From Hirsutella rhossiliensis (lineage: Eukaryota; Ascomycota; Sordariomycetes; Hypocreales; Ophiocordycipitaceae): DNA of 64,000 nucleotides. The stretch lies in the NCBI RefSeq assembly GCF_020360975.1, contig NW_025408671.1:3162001-3226000 (forward strand), given 5' to 3'. The translations under genes and the position numbers were made by a program. The first letter of the stretch is position 1, and each line of letters begins with the position of its first letter. This document shows positions 40,674 through 53,074 of the stretch, piece after piece. The notes below the pieces were generated by a model. That model saw only the letters and a list, made by a program, of their open reading frames with translations. It had not been told where the DNA came from and did not search any database.

Positions 40674-43604
40674 TTATGCCGGCGCGCCACCTTTGCTGGG
40701 CTTCCAGAATTGCATCATTCGGCCCAATCGCTCCTTAGTCTTGCTCCCCTTGGATCTCGGCTTCTTGCTTTCCGACTCGTTATCCAGCGTGACTTCCATG
40801 GAGAGCTTGCTTCTTTCCCCGTGTGCGCTGCTGATGAGCCGGCTCAGGCTGACAAGGCTCGACCGCCTGCGCCCAAACGCAGCCGACGAGACCGAGACGG
40901 GCCGTTGCTCACGGAGGGTCGGTTGAGACATACGTTGGCTTGGTATGAAGCTACTGTCCCGCGTCATTGTCGAATTGCTCGACGTGAGTGACCTGATGTC
41001 GTAGTCGGCCGATATCCTGACTTCTGGACCCGGCTCACCCATCAGGAGCGACTGGAAGCTGTTCTTGTCCGTCACTGATGAGGGCGCCGTTGATATGCGC
41101 TGGGCGTCAATGGACACCGGTGACCGAGGAGACGGGTGAGACGACGATGCGAGGCTCGTTGAGTACGGGCTGAGAGGCATCATGGCCGTGCTGCTGTGAG
41201 ATGCTGGGTAGACCTCCACAGGGGTGAGCTCCTTGGTTCCCGGCAATCTCTTAGGCGAGGACGTGGCAGAGTCAGGGCCACTCGCGCTGGCGCTGCAGAA
41301 GATGATTGACGGGGGATCCTCGACGGCGGCCTCGCCATGCACCGAGCTGGTTGGGCATTCTGCTGCAAGCGGTGTCAAGGGAGGCATTGCGGACTCTATC
41401 GGCTCCGAGCTGGCCCTCTTCATGGCGGCGTACGCTGGCTCGATTGGGGAAGCTCGCAAAAGAGGAGAAGCCTCGACCGACGCAAGCACGACGGGAGACG
41501 TCGCCGCGCCGTCTCGGTGCAGTTCTCTCATACTTGCTGCCCCTGGCTTCTTTGGTTGGCCATTGGCGGCGGCGACGTCGTCTTCATCCTCTTCGAATAC
41601 ATCAGCCATTGCTGAATTGCTGTTCAACCTATGGATGTTGGAGCGCCCAGGATCGAATGGCGGCAGATCTGGTGCTGACTCTGATCTGCGATGATAATGC
41701 ATGCCTGGGCCGCTGAAACCTTTCATGCCCTGTGCGCTGTGCATGCGTCGCTTGCCGGTAGTGCCAGCTGCCCGCTGCGCCGCCTCCCACTCTGCATTGT
41801 GGGGAAGCGGCGTGTTGAAAGGGCCGAGAGCGGCATCGAGATCTATCATGGGATGCGACGCGTCGTCTTTCGACAGAGGCTGTGGCTGGGGGCTGGCAAG
41901 TACCCGCTCGGGGGCCGATGACTCGGCGTTCAGGTCTTTGCCAGGGGTGCCTTCGGGATCTGGAGTCTCTGAATCCTCAGTCTCCTCGGTTTCATCGTCG
42001 TCGTCGTCCTCTTCCTCCAAAGGATCAACAGAGGCAGGCGGCGTCGGTGGCCGCAAACCATTCGCCTTGACCTGTTTCTTTTGGCCTCGAGGCTTCAGAG
42101 GTAAGATCGAGCCCGCCCAACCCCTGACCCTCTTCTTCTTACTCATCGTCTTGCTGGATTGCTTGTCTGCGTTTGCTGCATGCAAGTCTCTCCCTGTCTC
42201 CGTCGAATCGGAGTCGTGGTCGGACGACGACGGTGCAGAAGCAGCTCTCGATACAGACTCGGATGAGCTGGAACTCAGTGATCGCGGTTTCATGGGCATT
42301 GTGGGACCGATGAAGGATGACTCCAAGCCGAAAAACGACCAGCGCTTGGGGGCCTTGATTGTTGCGACAGGATTGTTCGGGTCCGCCGCTTGCGCTTCGG
42401 CGACACTTAGTAGCGTCGGGTTCGAGTTGCGGCGCCTGGGTGAAGTGTTGGCAACGTTGCGGTTCGGAGGCGCCGCCATACGCTCGAGGATGGCACCAGC
42501 CGTGCTTGGCCTGGAGTCGCTCAAGTCGCGAGTGGAGTTCTTTGACAGTGTCACCGGGCTCTCCCGGTCGCAAGGGGAAGCCACAGAAACGACTGAGGAT
42601 ATGCTGCCGGAAACAGAGTGTCCGGGTCGCGCCGTGGCCGTGCTGGACGTGTCACTGGAAACCATTGACAGCGGCCGGGGAATGAATTCCAGCTTATCTG
42701 AGAAACCAACACGCGTTCTGCCTGATCTCGGTTGCCTCGGGCTGCTGCTCTCGACATCGGAGGAGAGAGCTGCGGGCGTGGTGGGCCTAGCCGCGTCCAC
42801 AGTTGCATCGCTGGCAACATTGGCTTCGGGAGCTTGCGCAGGGGTCGGCAAGCCGGATGTTTGGTGGTGAGGCGCAACGTGGACATCCCTCTTGAGCTCA
42901 AAGGAAGTAGGGCTATTGGGAGCGCTGTTGCCCCTGAGCATATTGTATCCAGGGAACGGCCGCAGCAAAGGCAAGTCGCTGGCGCAAATTGTCCCGGAGA
43001 CAACACGACGATGTCCACGTGAGGGAGGAGCAAGCCCGGGTGATGCGAAGCCACTTTCAGACTTGGTTGGACTGGTGCTCATGACGGCGATCGAGTTGCC
43101 GTCGCGAATGCTGCCGCCAACGAATTCGCTGCCGCCCCGACGGTGTCCATGCCGGGCTGCTCGCGAGGGTGAGGGAAAAGGTCTCGATGATGGCGAGTTG
43201 GGGGTTATGGGAGGACTCAGAAACGGCAATGAATCGGGTCCCTGGGCAAGAGAGGCACCGGGATTAAAGTTAAAAGCAGGCAAAGCCACAGTCCTGCGTG
43301 GCCTGTCGCCATTCTCAGACAACGGGCTGGATGACCTTGGGGGTTCAACGGCTGACATGGGCCGCCGACCGCCGGCTCGGGCGTATAACGCCGGGGCGGA
43401 AGAAGGCGAGGACAGACGAGCAGGGAAGACGAAGGGCGGGTTCGGAGGGACGTCGGTGTGGATCGATGGGTCTTGAGCCAAGATGCTTGGGGGGCTTGCG
43501 GCGTCCGAGGAGGCGAAGCAGTTGCCTGCGGAATCCTCCAAAGAATGGACGGGTGAGGCACCGGCGGCTGCCACCCACGCAGGGCCCTGAGTAGCGGCCA
43601 TCAT
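40674..43604 (-). CDS. 'cell wall proline rich protein'-like, serine/proline-rich (976 aa)
   Basis: Single exon of 977 codons. An open frame extends to 43643, but that codon is TTG; the first ATGs are 43604 and 43601 (MMAATQGPAW). Largely disordered, rich in Ser, Pro and Ala, with many S/T-P and R-x-x-S sites typical of proline-directed and PKA/AGC kinases (HRRGGSEF, HRRVVSGT, YHRRSESAP). There is an acidic run (EEEDDDDDETEETEDSE, about residues 530-550) and a basic block before it. The C-terminus is conserved-looking: FGRRRSSLVSLSRLI, then SKTKERLGRMMQFWKPSK. Databases call such proteins 'cell wall proline rich protein', but no signal peptide or anchor is present, so that name is doubtful; a cytoplasmic signalling or morphogenesis role is as likely. 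An acceptor-like CTCCTAG at about 43646 suggests a leader intron. Confidence 0.8.
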   Translation of the reverse strand: MMAATQGPAWVAAAGASPVHSLEDSAGNCFASSDAASPPSILAQDPSIHTDVPPNPPFVFPARLSSPSSAPALYARAGGRRPMSAVEPPRSSSPLSENGDRPRRTVALPAFNFNPGASLAQGPDSLPFLSPPITPNSPSSRPFPSPSRAARHGHRRGGSEFVGGSIRDGNSIAVMSTSPTKSESGFASPGLAPPSRGHRRVVSGTICASDLPLLRPFPGYNMLRGNSAPNSPTSFELKRDVHVAPHHQTSGLPTPAQAPEANVASDATVDAARPTTPAALSSDVESSSPRQPRSGRTRVGFSDKLEFIPRPLSMVSSDTSSTATARPGHSVSGSISSVVSVASPCDRESPVTLSKNSTRDLSDSRPSTAGAILERMAAPPNRNVANTSPRRRNSNPTLLSVAEAQAADPNNPVATIKAPKRWSFFGLESSFIGPTMPMKPRSLSSSSSESVSRAASAPSSSDHDSDSTETGRDLHAANADKQSSKTMSKKKRVRGWAGSILPLKPRGQKKQVKANGLRPPTPPASVDPLEEEDDDDDETEETEDSETPDPEGTPGKDLNAESSAPERVLASPQPQPLSKDDASHPMIDLDAALGPFNTPLPHNAEWEAAQRAAGTTGKRRMHSAQGMKGFSGPGMHYHRRSESAPDLPPFDPGRSNIHRLNSNSAMADVFEEDEDDVAAANGQPKKPGAASMRELHRDGAATSPVVLASVEASPLLRASPIEPAYAAMKRASSEPIESAMPPLTPLAAECPTSSVHGEAAVEDPPSIIFCSASASGPDSATSSPKRLPGTKELTPVEVYPASHSSTAMMPLSPYSTSLASSSHPSPRSPVSIDAQRISTAPSSVTDKNSFQSLLMGEPGPEVRISADYDIRSLTSSNSTMTRDSSFIPSQRMSQPTLREQRPVSVSSAAFGRRRSSLVSLSRLISSAHGERSKLSMEVTLDNESESKKPRSKGSKTKERLGRMMQFWKPSKGGAPA

Positions 43605-46600
43605 TTTCCCAGCCGCGCGGCGGCAACTCAAAGTGATGGCCAACTAGGAGAACAGGGTGATCATAAGAGGGGGCAAGGCCAAGGACGGAAATGGTGAAGA
43701 GAGGTCTCGTTCGTCTGCATGCGGGCCTCGGGAGACATGTAACGGACAAGCGACGTTCGATGCCTTTTTGATGGTTGTTTTGAGAGATATCCGAGCTGTA
43801 GTCGAGCCTGCATCAGGTTAGCGACCCAGAGGGTTACGGAAAAGGAAGGTGAGGTAAAGCTGAAGAAAAGGTGGGAGGCTGTTGGGCGGCAGCCGAGGGT
43901 GGAAAGCGATTCACGACGGTTGGTAACAGACCTGGGTGACGGGCAAAAAATACAAATAAATGCTGCGCTGAAGTAAAGGGACGGGCGCAAAGGCAAAGAA
44001 TTGAATCGAATGAGGCGACAAAGGAGCGGACGGCCAATACCAGCGACAAATCTCAACGAGAAGTGCAGCTGGAATCGCACCAGGAGGCGAACTCTGGGGA
44101 GCGCGCAAGGCGGGAGGGATGGGGAGGAAGAAGGAGGGCGTGAGGGTGAGGATGGGCGGAGGGTTAAAGGCGGGCGGGCGAGAGAGGGAGGGAGTGGGAA
44201 ACAACCAGAGTGGGCTACCGGGAAGGCCTAGGGAGGGAGGATGGGGCGGCCGAATGCAACCGGCTGGGGCCAGCGCGTACCGCCTACCTGCGGCTAGCGG
44301 GTACCTTGTATGCGAGACGAGGTACGGGGAACAAGCAGCAGGGCGTTTGACGGGCTTCAGAGTTTCGGGGGTCCAGACACGGAAACAGTGCTCGGTACAG
44401 AACCGTGCTGTGAATCCGGGGCTGCCAACGACCCTCGGAGCATCTACACACGGTACAGCACATGATGTGCCAGGCGTTGTGGTTTGTTTATCTCCCTCGA
44501 CTATCTGGCTGGATGGCTGGCTGTCGGGATGATCTGGATCTCGACGTGGTAGCGACTACTAATTGGCTCACGGCGATGCTTCGCATCTGCAGAGCGCTGG
44601 GACATGCGGCGCTCCCCGGCTCGAGGTACCTTGGGCAGCCACACGGCGCACCTCGGGTACGGGGCCAAGTACGGCACCATGGGCACTAACCTCCCAGGCA
44701 TGGAGGCGACGGTACGGATACGAAGTACTGAGACGGCCCCCCTGGCGGCACCGCCTCCGCGCGGCCATGCACCCTCACGGCAATAAGAAGAAGCAAAACG
44801 GTCAACAGCTCGAATCCTTCCGGACTCTTGTCGAGAAGGCGCAAGGAGGAGGGGATGGGGAGGGATAGAGTTTGATATCGCGGACCGCTGATTTTCCCCG
44901 TGAGTACGGAGTACCTGCGAGTCGAAGCTTGTGTGTTTATGCATGAGGAGCGAGCAGTCGAGAAAGGTAGGTAGGTAGGTAGGTAGGTACCTGGTGCTCG
45001 ATAGGACCCCGTGCACTCCCGCGCGGTCACCACTATTAGGCCACTATCAGGTCTGCAGTACTACCATGAAATGGCTGGCCCGCTGGCTAAAACACCGCGC
45101 GACATGGACATGGCTGGAAGCTCAACGGCGATGAGTGGAACACTCTCCATCGCAGACACAACGCCTCTCTAGGCTGCTCTCGGCAGGGCACCCCTCTGTT
45201 CTACTAATCTGAGCAATAACGAGACTCTGGTCGTGGATGGATGGATACCTGGCCGAGGCCCTGGCCAAGTACTTGCCCGCGCCCTGCCAGGTACCGCCTG
45301 GCCGACGACCCACGATGAGCGCCCGAGACAGGCTAGGCGCAGTACTGTCTGATGCGTCAACCGGTACCTACCCCACCCATAATCTTGGTACCTTGGGATA
45401 CCCAGGCTGTGCCTGCCACCGGCCAAACCTTGGATGGCCTGCCTGCTAGCGGCTCGTTGGCTGCGTTGGCCCTGGCAGCCAGGCAGTGCATCCCACCTGT
45501 GGGTAGCCGGTGATATTTGGCCGGCAGGGGTCCTTGCTTTCCGCCTCGACTTGGGTTGAGAACTTGAGACCCTGCTGTTGTTGGAAAACACGATCCATTC
45601 ACTGCCGGCGCGGCTTGGACCCGAACATTGAGACCATCTTGGGACGGCGTGGTTCATGCGCGAGAGTGCTTGCTGGCCCAGCAACTGCCATGAGAATGGC
45701 GCAAGGCACTGGGCACCGACGAGTTGGTACAGCGTGCGTTGGCCTGCGCTAACCGTGCCTGCTGAGTTCCTGAAATGACGATCATGTGTCGCGGGAAATG
45801 GACTCGTACCTCGAGGCAGCGGATAGAGGTGACTCTCGATGGGGACCGTCCCGTGGCGGCCGCCATGGACTTTTGCTCGTCCTCAGCTTCCGGGTGTCGC
45901 GGGAGGGATGGGCCGGAATGCTCGAGTCTTGAGGAGCCAAGATTTGGAACAAGGGCACCAGCGCCTCGATCCGTACTGCTGACTCTTTCAGCAACTGACG
46001 TGCTCGCAACTGTGCTCGCGACTGTGCTCCAATGAGAGTCGGTGTTTGGGCACGCCCTGGACAGTAGCTCGCGCTCTATCGGGAAAATGGTGGGGACTGG
46101 CGCTGCAAGTGTCCAAGAGCCTGCTAGGCAGGAGCTTATTGCAAGTCGTGATTCGGCGACAGAGCACAGGACGCTATGCACAGAGGCATGCCTGGCGCCT
46201 CGGACATCCGGGCCCCTGCCTATCCCTCCCTGGCCGTGCGGCAAAGTCAAGGTCTGCTGTTTCATCCCGGCCTCCCGCGGGGAGGGGGGGAAGGGGGGGC
46301 AGATCAAGTATCGTACAGGACAAGACTATACTGTAACTACTTGCTTCTGGCCCAATACGCCATGGCCGCTCTCCCCTTTGGCTCCCCCTTGGCCTCGCCG
46401 GGAGATACGCGCGAGTGGTGGCAACGGCGCCCCGGGGCCAGATGGTCGGTCGCGCGAACCACAATGAGCCGCCGTGTATGACAGGCAGCTGCATGGATGC
46501 CTGCATAGCATGCCCAGAAGTACAGTAGCCATCACCCGTGTTCCTTTTTCCCTGGTCCTCCCTTGCCTCGCCTGCGTGTCTAGAACGAGCCAAGATTGAC

Positions 46601-48713
46601 ATGGCCTCTCTCGCAGTTTACTGGACGTGCATGCATGCATGCGACGATGGGGATGTGCTGCATGTGTTTTGTGTGGCCTTACGTACTCGGTACGCGTCTG
46701 CATTTATCGAGCTTCTCTTTGATTGCGCAACTCGATGTGCAGCGGCCGACTGAACGAACACGTAGCCGGCCGGGCCTTGGCCAAATGAGTTCGCGGTATG
46801 CTGTGCGTACCCGCTGAGGTATGTGCTGTCAGACGGCCAGGACAGATCAGCGGGACCAGAGACTGGTCAAGTGACGGCCCCGTATCAGCGAGATATGCAT
46901 GTACAGTACGTACTCGGTGCAAAGGCCAAGGGGCGGGAATGATGGTCGCCTTTGCGACTGAATCTCCCCCAGATTGCTCCTCATTCCACCTTGCCGTCCC
47001 CGATGGACTTCGCTTTATTTCAAGCCCGCTATCATGGATCATGGCACGACCGGGTCACCAGTATCCGGATTTCGGCAGGCACCGAGCAGTTGAGGCTCTC
47101 CTCACTAACTCGCTCAGGGCTAGTTAGTTAGCCGTCAGCCACGGCGTTTTACTTGGTTCAAAGGCCGCATGCCCTCTACTACAGACCAAAGCCCCAACGT
47201 CTCAACTCTATTGCACCGCACAGTCTTTTGTTCTCCCTTTTCGACCCTGACTGTCACACAAAGAACACGGGGGTGGGTGGTGGGCCTCTTTACAGATCAG
47301 GGTGAACTCGCTCGTGCGGGCCGAGATTTATTAACTACCTACCTAATAAGCGCCAGCGCCTCTCCTGTATGCATGGGGATGAAGAGGGGAGAGCTGAAAA
47401 GTCCTCGATCGGTGTTTCATGGCCTTGCCAGGTTCCGCCTCGGCGTCTGCGCCTATCCCGCGAAAAGAGTCGATCTCTACACACGTGCACAGACTGTCAG
47501 CCGTCGCATTTTCAGTCCCTGCCGGCCCGCCGCCTCCCAAGAAAATGCCGAAAGTGTCTCCCTGCCGTAGGGAAGCCGCTCGATGATTGATGAGCTGTCA
47601 TCTTCTGAGGCTCAATACCTACCTCAGAAAGGCAACGTCTGTCCATGCCACTGTGCGCGAGCCGTCTCAGAGATGCCGTTCCTGCAGTATATCCAACGTC
47701 GTGACAAAGGCCGCTCCACCCGCAAGGCCCAGGGATCATTCAGCACCGACTCTCCCCCACTTGTCGACGGCGCAATCTCCCCTGGCGGTGTGCAGATGAC
47801 AACGTCATCATCAGGAGCCATCGTCGTGTTGGCCCACTGCTGGCCGGCTAAGCCACTTGCAATTTAACATGTTGTTCCTCTGACGGGGGCCCGCCGGATG
47901 CCCGCCGGATGCCCAGTTGGCCCGCGAGCCCGCCCTACTCGGTTTCCGGGAACAGCATGAAAATTCGAGTACGAGCAGGCCACGGGACTTCTCCGCCGGG
48001 CTGATCATTCGTGATTCCTTCTACTAATCAAAGCCTCGCTCCAGATTCATTCATCTGCGAGGCGAGACAAATCTTGGCCGCAAAAGCAAGGGATGCCGGT
48101 CAAAACATCCGGATTGTTGGCCGGTCTTTCATCTGAATCCGGCACTGCATCTGTAGCCCTACCGTCTGCAAAGCCATCATGCCAGGTGTTTACAAATATG
48201 CCCCGCAACAAGTACGTACGACTTACCGTATACTTGGCTGTACGAGAATCCTGCCTCTTGGTTCCGTTTATGGGTTTTTCTCGCTTGGCCTGACATCATC
48301 GCCCATAATAAAGCTATAGCGGCTGCGTTCCTGGTCGATATCCCGCCACCCTTGCTTCCGGTGGGCTCTTTCTGGGTCAAGTCAAGCATAAACTAGATGA
48401 AGCTGGTTTGCACGTGACGCCGCATTGGTCGACTCCATCGGGCAACCACCGCCTCATCTCGCCGATGAACACCCGCCAGATCCAAAGTGATGAAGAAGCG
48501 CCAATTTGCGGGGTCGGGGCCCGACCGTTTACTTGCAGCCACATCTGAGTGGAGACGCTGGAGTCGCTCAGCCACACAAGGCTTGCAGGGCACAAAGTAC
48601 AGCCTACACCGCCCTGGCGTCCCCTAGCCCCGCAGGCCTGGCAGAAATTTCGTCGAGATGAAGCACAAGATTTACGCTCTCCAAGCTTCGGAGCCCGATC
48701 CAACGACACAGAG
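43605..48713. other. 5.1 kb gene-poor region
   Basis: Long interval between the proline-rich gene (minus) and CGR1 (plus). The first 600 bp are A/G-rich on the plus strand and are probably leader or promoter of the proline-rich gene. The rest has many short overlapping frames on both strands, none with a domain or good splice partners. One tetranucleotide repeat is listed below. No tRNA or transposon signature was recognised. Confidence 0.45.
44966..44989 (+). repeat. (GGTA)6 microsatellite
   Basis: Six uninterrupted GGTA units. Confidence 0.95.
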
Positions 48714-49199
48714 ATGGCTACGGAAAACGCTCCAACGGCCGAGTCGGCCGCAAAGCTGGCGAAGCCTCTCGGCATGCGCAAAAATGGTAGGTTCCCTACA
48801 TGCTGGTCTCGTTTACCTTGCCGCCATGTCCGCCAAGCTGACAATTGGTCGCAGGCAAGCACTGGCATGCGCCGAAGAAGGCGTTCCGGCCAACAGCAGG
48901 CTTGACGTCGTACGAGAAGCGCACCAAGGAACGCGCTGCCATGGCACAGATGAAGGCCAAGGAGAAGGAAATGAAGGCGGAAAAGGAAGCACAGCGCCAG
49001 GTGAGTGGCCCGAGACACGACGGACTGCGCGTGGTCCCAAGGCTTACCCTCTCGGCAGCAACGGATAGAAGCCATTCGCGAGAAGCGAGCCAAGAAGGAA
49101 GAGAAGGAGCGGTACGAGAAGATGGCCGAGACGATGCACCGGAAGCGAGTCGAGCGGTTGAAGCGCAAGGAGAAGCGGAATAAGCTCTTGAATTCCTGA
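48714..49199 (+). CDS. CGR1: rRNA-processing protein Cgr1 (119 aa)
   Basis: Cgr1 is a small nucleolar coiled-coil protein needed for 60S-subunit pre-rRNA processing. Exons 48714-48786, 48855-49000 and 49059-49199; introns have donors GTAGGT and GTGAGT and acceptors TCGCAG and CGGCAG; 120 codons with stop. The family signature is assembled across the first splice ([18 protein letters not shown]), followed by [20 protein letters not shown] and the long basic coiled coil ending in [20 protein letters not shown]. Length matches fungal orthologues. With NOP14 it is the second ribosome-biogenesis gene in the window, though 20 kb apart. Confidence 0.96.
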
Positions 49200-49834
49200 A
49201 GCTCCAAATCAGCGATGCAAGAGATTGCTGCAAAGCCTCAACAGCCGCGTGTCGACAGTATTCATTTCGCCTTGCCCAAAGACACATGCTCCTGGCCTCC
49301 AGAGCATCTCCGGAATGGACAATTGGAGGCTCACGGAGATGACGTTATCTTAGCCCGTGCCGTGGCGAAGGGAGACGTGCAGGCCAGGTCGGCCCGGCAG
49401 GCGTGGGGAAGCCTTTGTTTTGGAGCCTTGTTTCCCTAGAGGGCGGCCGGTCACGAACGCATGTTGCCATGCTGTGATGAGACCTGGGGGCGGGCGCGTG
49501 GGTGACAACGATGTGGCCTGTATGGCAATGGCCCAGAGATTAGACTCCGGATGTAGCCGAGGCCGTTGGAATCAACTGAAATGAGGTCCCATTGGGTAAA
49601 AGACGTTGCTTCCAACTCTTTTGGGTCGATTTAATTGCGTGCGTTCCTGCTGTCGCCATGACGCAGCCGGCTCTCTTGGGCATGTGACAACGCTGGCTGG
49701 CAGCCCCACGCCCGGCAACGCGCTTGTGGCCAGGGTGGGCAAGGTCGTCTCGACTCGTTCGACCACACACACACCTCCTGACGGCCCGCTTTACTCTCAG
49801 ATCCGAGCCTGAGACTAAACGTCCTCGCGAGGCC
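49200..49834. other. intergenic, nothing recognised
   Basis: CGR1 3' flank and leader of the next gene. The open frame of the next gene extends upstream to 49724, but the preferred ATG is 49835. Confidence 0.45.
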
Positions 49835-50885
49835 ATGTCGAACCTTAATAATAATAATAGCTTGGTGGAGTTGCCGAAGCCCCGGGTACGGCATCAGGCC
49901 AAGCGATCCCTCACCGAGCTCGCGTCACCAGCCAGGCTGCCACGCCAGCACCAGGCCAGCCACGGCCAGTACGATGACCGAGGCTTGCTCGATGCTCACG
50001 CGCCGCTGCAGACACGACATTCGATAAGCTTGTTCCGGCCGGCCGGCGTCGCGACCATGATGAGCCCAGACTTGAGCCGCCGCCCCAGCCTCTCGACCCA
50101 GAAGGAGGACGCCGGCGAGGCTGAGACCAAGCGCGCCCGAGACGCGATGCTCCAACTGGAGCAGGAGAAGGCGTCGATTCAAGCTGGGTGGGTCATGTCA
50201 CGGTGCAGACGTCTCCCGGCATGGCCGCTGACCTTTTCCCCCTCGACACAGTGTCCTGAAGCAGTCCCTTGGCCACCTCGGCACGTTCTCGACCAACACG
50301 ACCAAGCATCTCGACGACACATACTATGCGGTGCTCGAGAAGATGAGCACCCTACAGAACACGGTCACGGCCATGAAGGGCTTGGCAGAGGGGCTACGCG
50401 ACATGTGCGATGGGTTTGACGACGACTCCCGGGCTCTCGAGAGCGACACTGTCAGCCAGCTGGTTGCCCTGGGCCGTTTCGAGGAGCAGGAGGCCAAGAT
50501 CAGCAGCCTTCAAAACCGCGTACATCACGGTCGTGCGAGGATCCAGGGCCTAACGGGTCGAGTAGACGTCGTGAGAGAGCGCATCGAGGGCTGGGAGCGC
50601 GCCGACAGGGACTGGCAGGAGAGGACGCGGAAGCGGCTCAAGATATTTTGGTCCGTCACGTCGGTCGTCGCCATCCTCATCGTTGCGCTGGCGGTCGGCG
50701 TCAAGTATACGACGAAGCTCGACGACGCTCGTCCACGCTCTCTTGGCGCTGGCTCAACGATCCGTCCCTGGCTTAACGCCCTGAATCATTCGAGCGAAGA
50801 TGGAGACGGGGAGCCGGGCAAGACGATGCTGTGGAAGACGCCGGAGGCTGATGATGAGCGGCTGCGAGTGTTTGACGAGCTTTGA
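49835..50885 (+). CDS. coiled-coil protein with C-terminal membrane helix (328 aa)
   Basis: Exons 49835-50187 and 50252-50885 (64-bp intron, donor GTGGGT, acceptor ACACAG), 329 codons with stop. The N-terminus has an Asn run (MSNLNNNNSL) and basic/Ser-rich disorder; residues 90-250 are helical coiled coil (KRARDAMLQLEQEKASIQ, then LEKMSTLQNTVTAMKGLAEGL and FEEQEAKISSLQNRV). A single membrane helix follows (FWSVTSVVAILIVALAVGV, about residues 265-283), with a 45-residue tail beyond it. The shape is that of a membrane-anchored tether or scaffold, but I do not recognise the family. Upstream ATGs in frame exist (49724), giving a longer and less protein-like N-terminus. Confidence 0.7.
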
Positions 50886-53074
50886 CATGGGGGGGATAGA
50901 GGACACGGGTATTGCTTGGGCATGCCGGGTTCTCGTCTATCCTAGGCCTTTTTTGCGGAGTCCAAACATACTGCCGGAGCCTACATACTGGATACGGGCA
51001 CGGAGAGGCAACCATGATGATACCCTAGAATCTTTATAGATTCATGTTCTCATCCGCCCTCCCCCCTGTGGAACTGCCTCCGCCAAGGCGGGTGGTGATG
51101 AGGAGACGTGTCCTCCCTCGTTGGACCCTTTTCAGGACGTGCCTAACGGCCAAATGATGTTTGCGGGTACGCCCGGGTGCGGGAGTGTCAATGAGTTCGG
51201 AGGAAAGGGGGACGGGAAGGCGCAAGTCTTCGGCATATCCGAACACTTCCTGCAGCACGGGAAACTTCCGTGGGACGTCGCGTCCATACAGGGCCCTACG
51301 TAACGTCTTAGCCACGGCAAGGCATCCTTAATGGAGTCCCCGAGGGCTGGGTTGGGTAACTACAAGATTTGCCGTCCCCCGGGTGAATGGGGCTCCGAAG
51401 CCGTCTTATCATGACGTGAAGAGGAGCGCTGCGCCACTCCATCGCGCGTTTCCTCTCACAGCCCCCACGGGTGGGACCCCCGGTCTATGTTGTGTTTACA
51501 GCGGTGGTCCCCGTCGAGCGATCCCCGTCGAGCGATCCCCCTGTGGGACAAGACATTGGTCGGCTACTGTATGTAATTTCCCGATTTGCTGGCGGGTGAA
51601 GTACAGTACTGTAGAGATGAATTCATCTCGAGCTGGTTCATGCCATGGGCATCAAGAGGGCGAGCTTAGTCTCGCTCACCATTCTTGCCTCGGCTTTGGA
51701 CACGAATGCAAGTATCAAAATAGAAAAGAGAAAAAAAAAGAATAATAGCGGAGACAAGAAGAACAAGGTCGTACGTTCGGCGATTCGGCTCTCGGGTCGC
51801 TCCAGAGTTGGGGACGGCGGCGTCGGGGCGATTGGCTCGGCATTTGTACCACATGGTACACGCGGCACGCGCCCCCTGCGCCGGGGACCGCCATGGATAC
51901 CTGCCTGTACATGCGTGGCTTGAGAGAGGGTGCGCGTCAGCTTGGAGAGGCTAGACTGACGATGATGAAGCGCCACAATGCACATCCTGGTTTCCGAAAC
52001 GGGGCTCTCTGCTCTTATTTTCTCTCAATTTTCTCCTTTCCACCTAGCAAGCTGGCAGGACAATCTATCGTATCTGGTGCCGAAGTCCCGACGATACCAA
52101 GTGACCCAGAATGCCAACCTGGCAAGGCAGAAAGAAGCAGCGTCAAAGGTCGTCTTGGTGAGAGACTCGGCGAGTCAGAGGTGCCGGGACGCGTCTCTTT
52201 GCGCTGCTGCACTGCACGGCACTTTGCGGGCGGCCGGTTTTGAGGATTCCAAGACTGGCCTTCCCTGGCCTTGCACAAGCTTGACGGTCTCGTGGGCCGC
52301 CTGTCATGGGGTTTATTCCTAGCGAGTGGCGCAACGAGGGGGAGGATGGGGATCCACGACCGTCAAACTACTGTACTGTAGGAGCAAGCAGGCGCTTGGG
52401 CAGTCGCACATTAGGTACTAGTAAGTATACTCGTCCGTACGGATACTGGGCTCTGAGACTGCCGGCCATGCTTTGGGCGCCCAACGACGTTCAGTTGGAG
52501 CCAGACCAGATATTATTGAAGGTGAAGTCAGACCAAATATTAGGTACAGCACACGTACCCCCCCGGACGACCCTCCTCCGCCTCCCTCCGCCAAGATGAG
52601 AAAAAGATACACCCCTGCAACATGCCGTGTGTCAGTGGTGGACGTGCCCGCTGGATGCACAGTAACACGCGCCATACAGCACACGAGGGGCTTCGGCTTC
52701 CATCCCCCCTCCACCCATTGCCGCCGGGGGCTGAGGCGGGCTGCGATGGAGATGAACCTTGGCGACCCCCCATCCCCAGCAAGCTTTTGCACGGCCGCGT
52801 CGCCGTCATATTTATATAGTAGATCCGGAACCTCTCCCCTCTTCCCGACCCAAGCCTCTGTTTCGTCTGGCCTTCTGCTCTGGCCGAGAACGAAACTCAG
52901 CTCCCTTCTAGCAGCCGACGCCACTCCGGCTGCCCCGCCATTGACCTTGGTAATAGCTTTGCAAGGCCTCAGCCACCGTCTGGTTCATTACCTGCCGTCG
53001 ACTGCACACATCATCAGCGACCGTCCAAGCTGCCTCGTCCTCCATCACATCCGCCGCCGCCACCTCTATCCGCC
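50886..53074. other. intergenic, contains one TATA-like site
   Basis: 2.2 kb with short frames only. A duplicated 15-mer (CCCCGTCGAGCGATC twice, about 51508-51538) and a G/A-rich run near 51720-51760 are the only local oddities. Confidence 0.45.
52808..52817 (+). promoter_or_regulatory. TATA-like box upstream of the PX protein gene
   Basis: ATATTTATATA-type sequence about 260 bp before the ATG at 53075; a long leader would be needed. Consensus match only. Confidence 0.3.

Noticed and set aside
41701..42870. 389-codon plus-strand frame
   Set aside because: Antisense to the proline/serine-rich gene; mirror composition only.
43605..43643. N-terminal extension of the proline-rich protein
   Set aside because: Begins with TTG and follows an acceptor-like CTCCTAG; the first ATG is at 43604.
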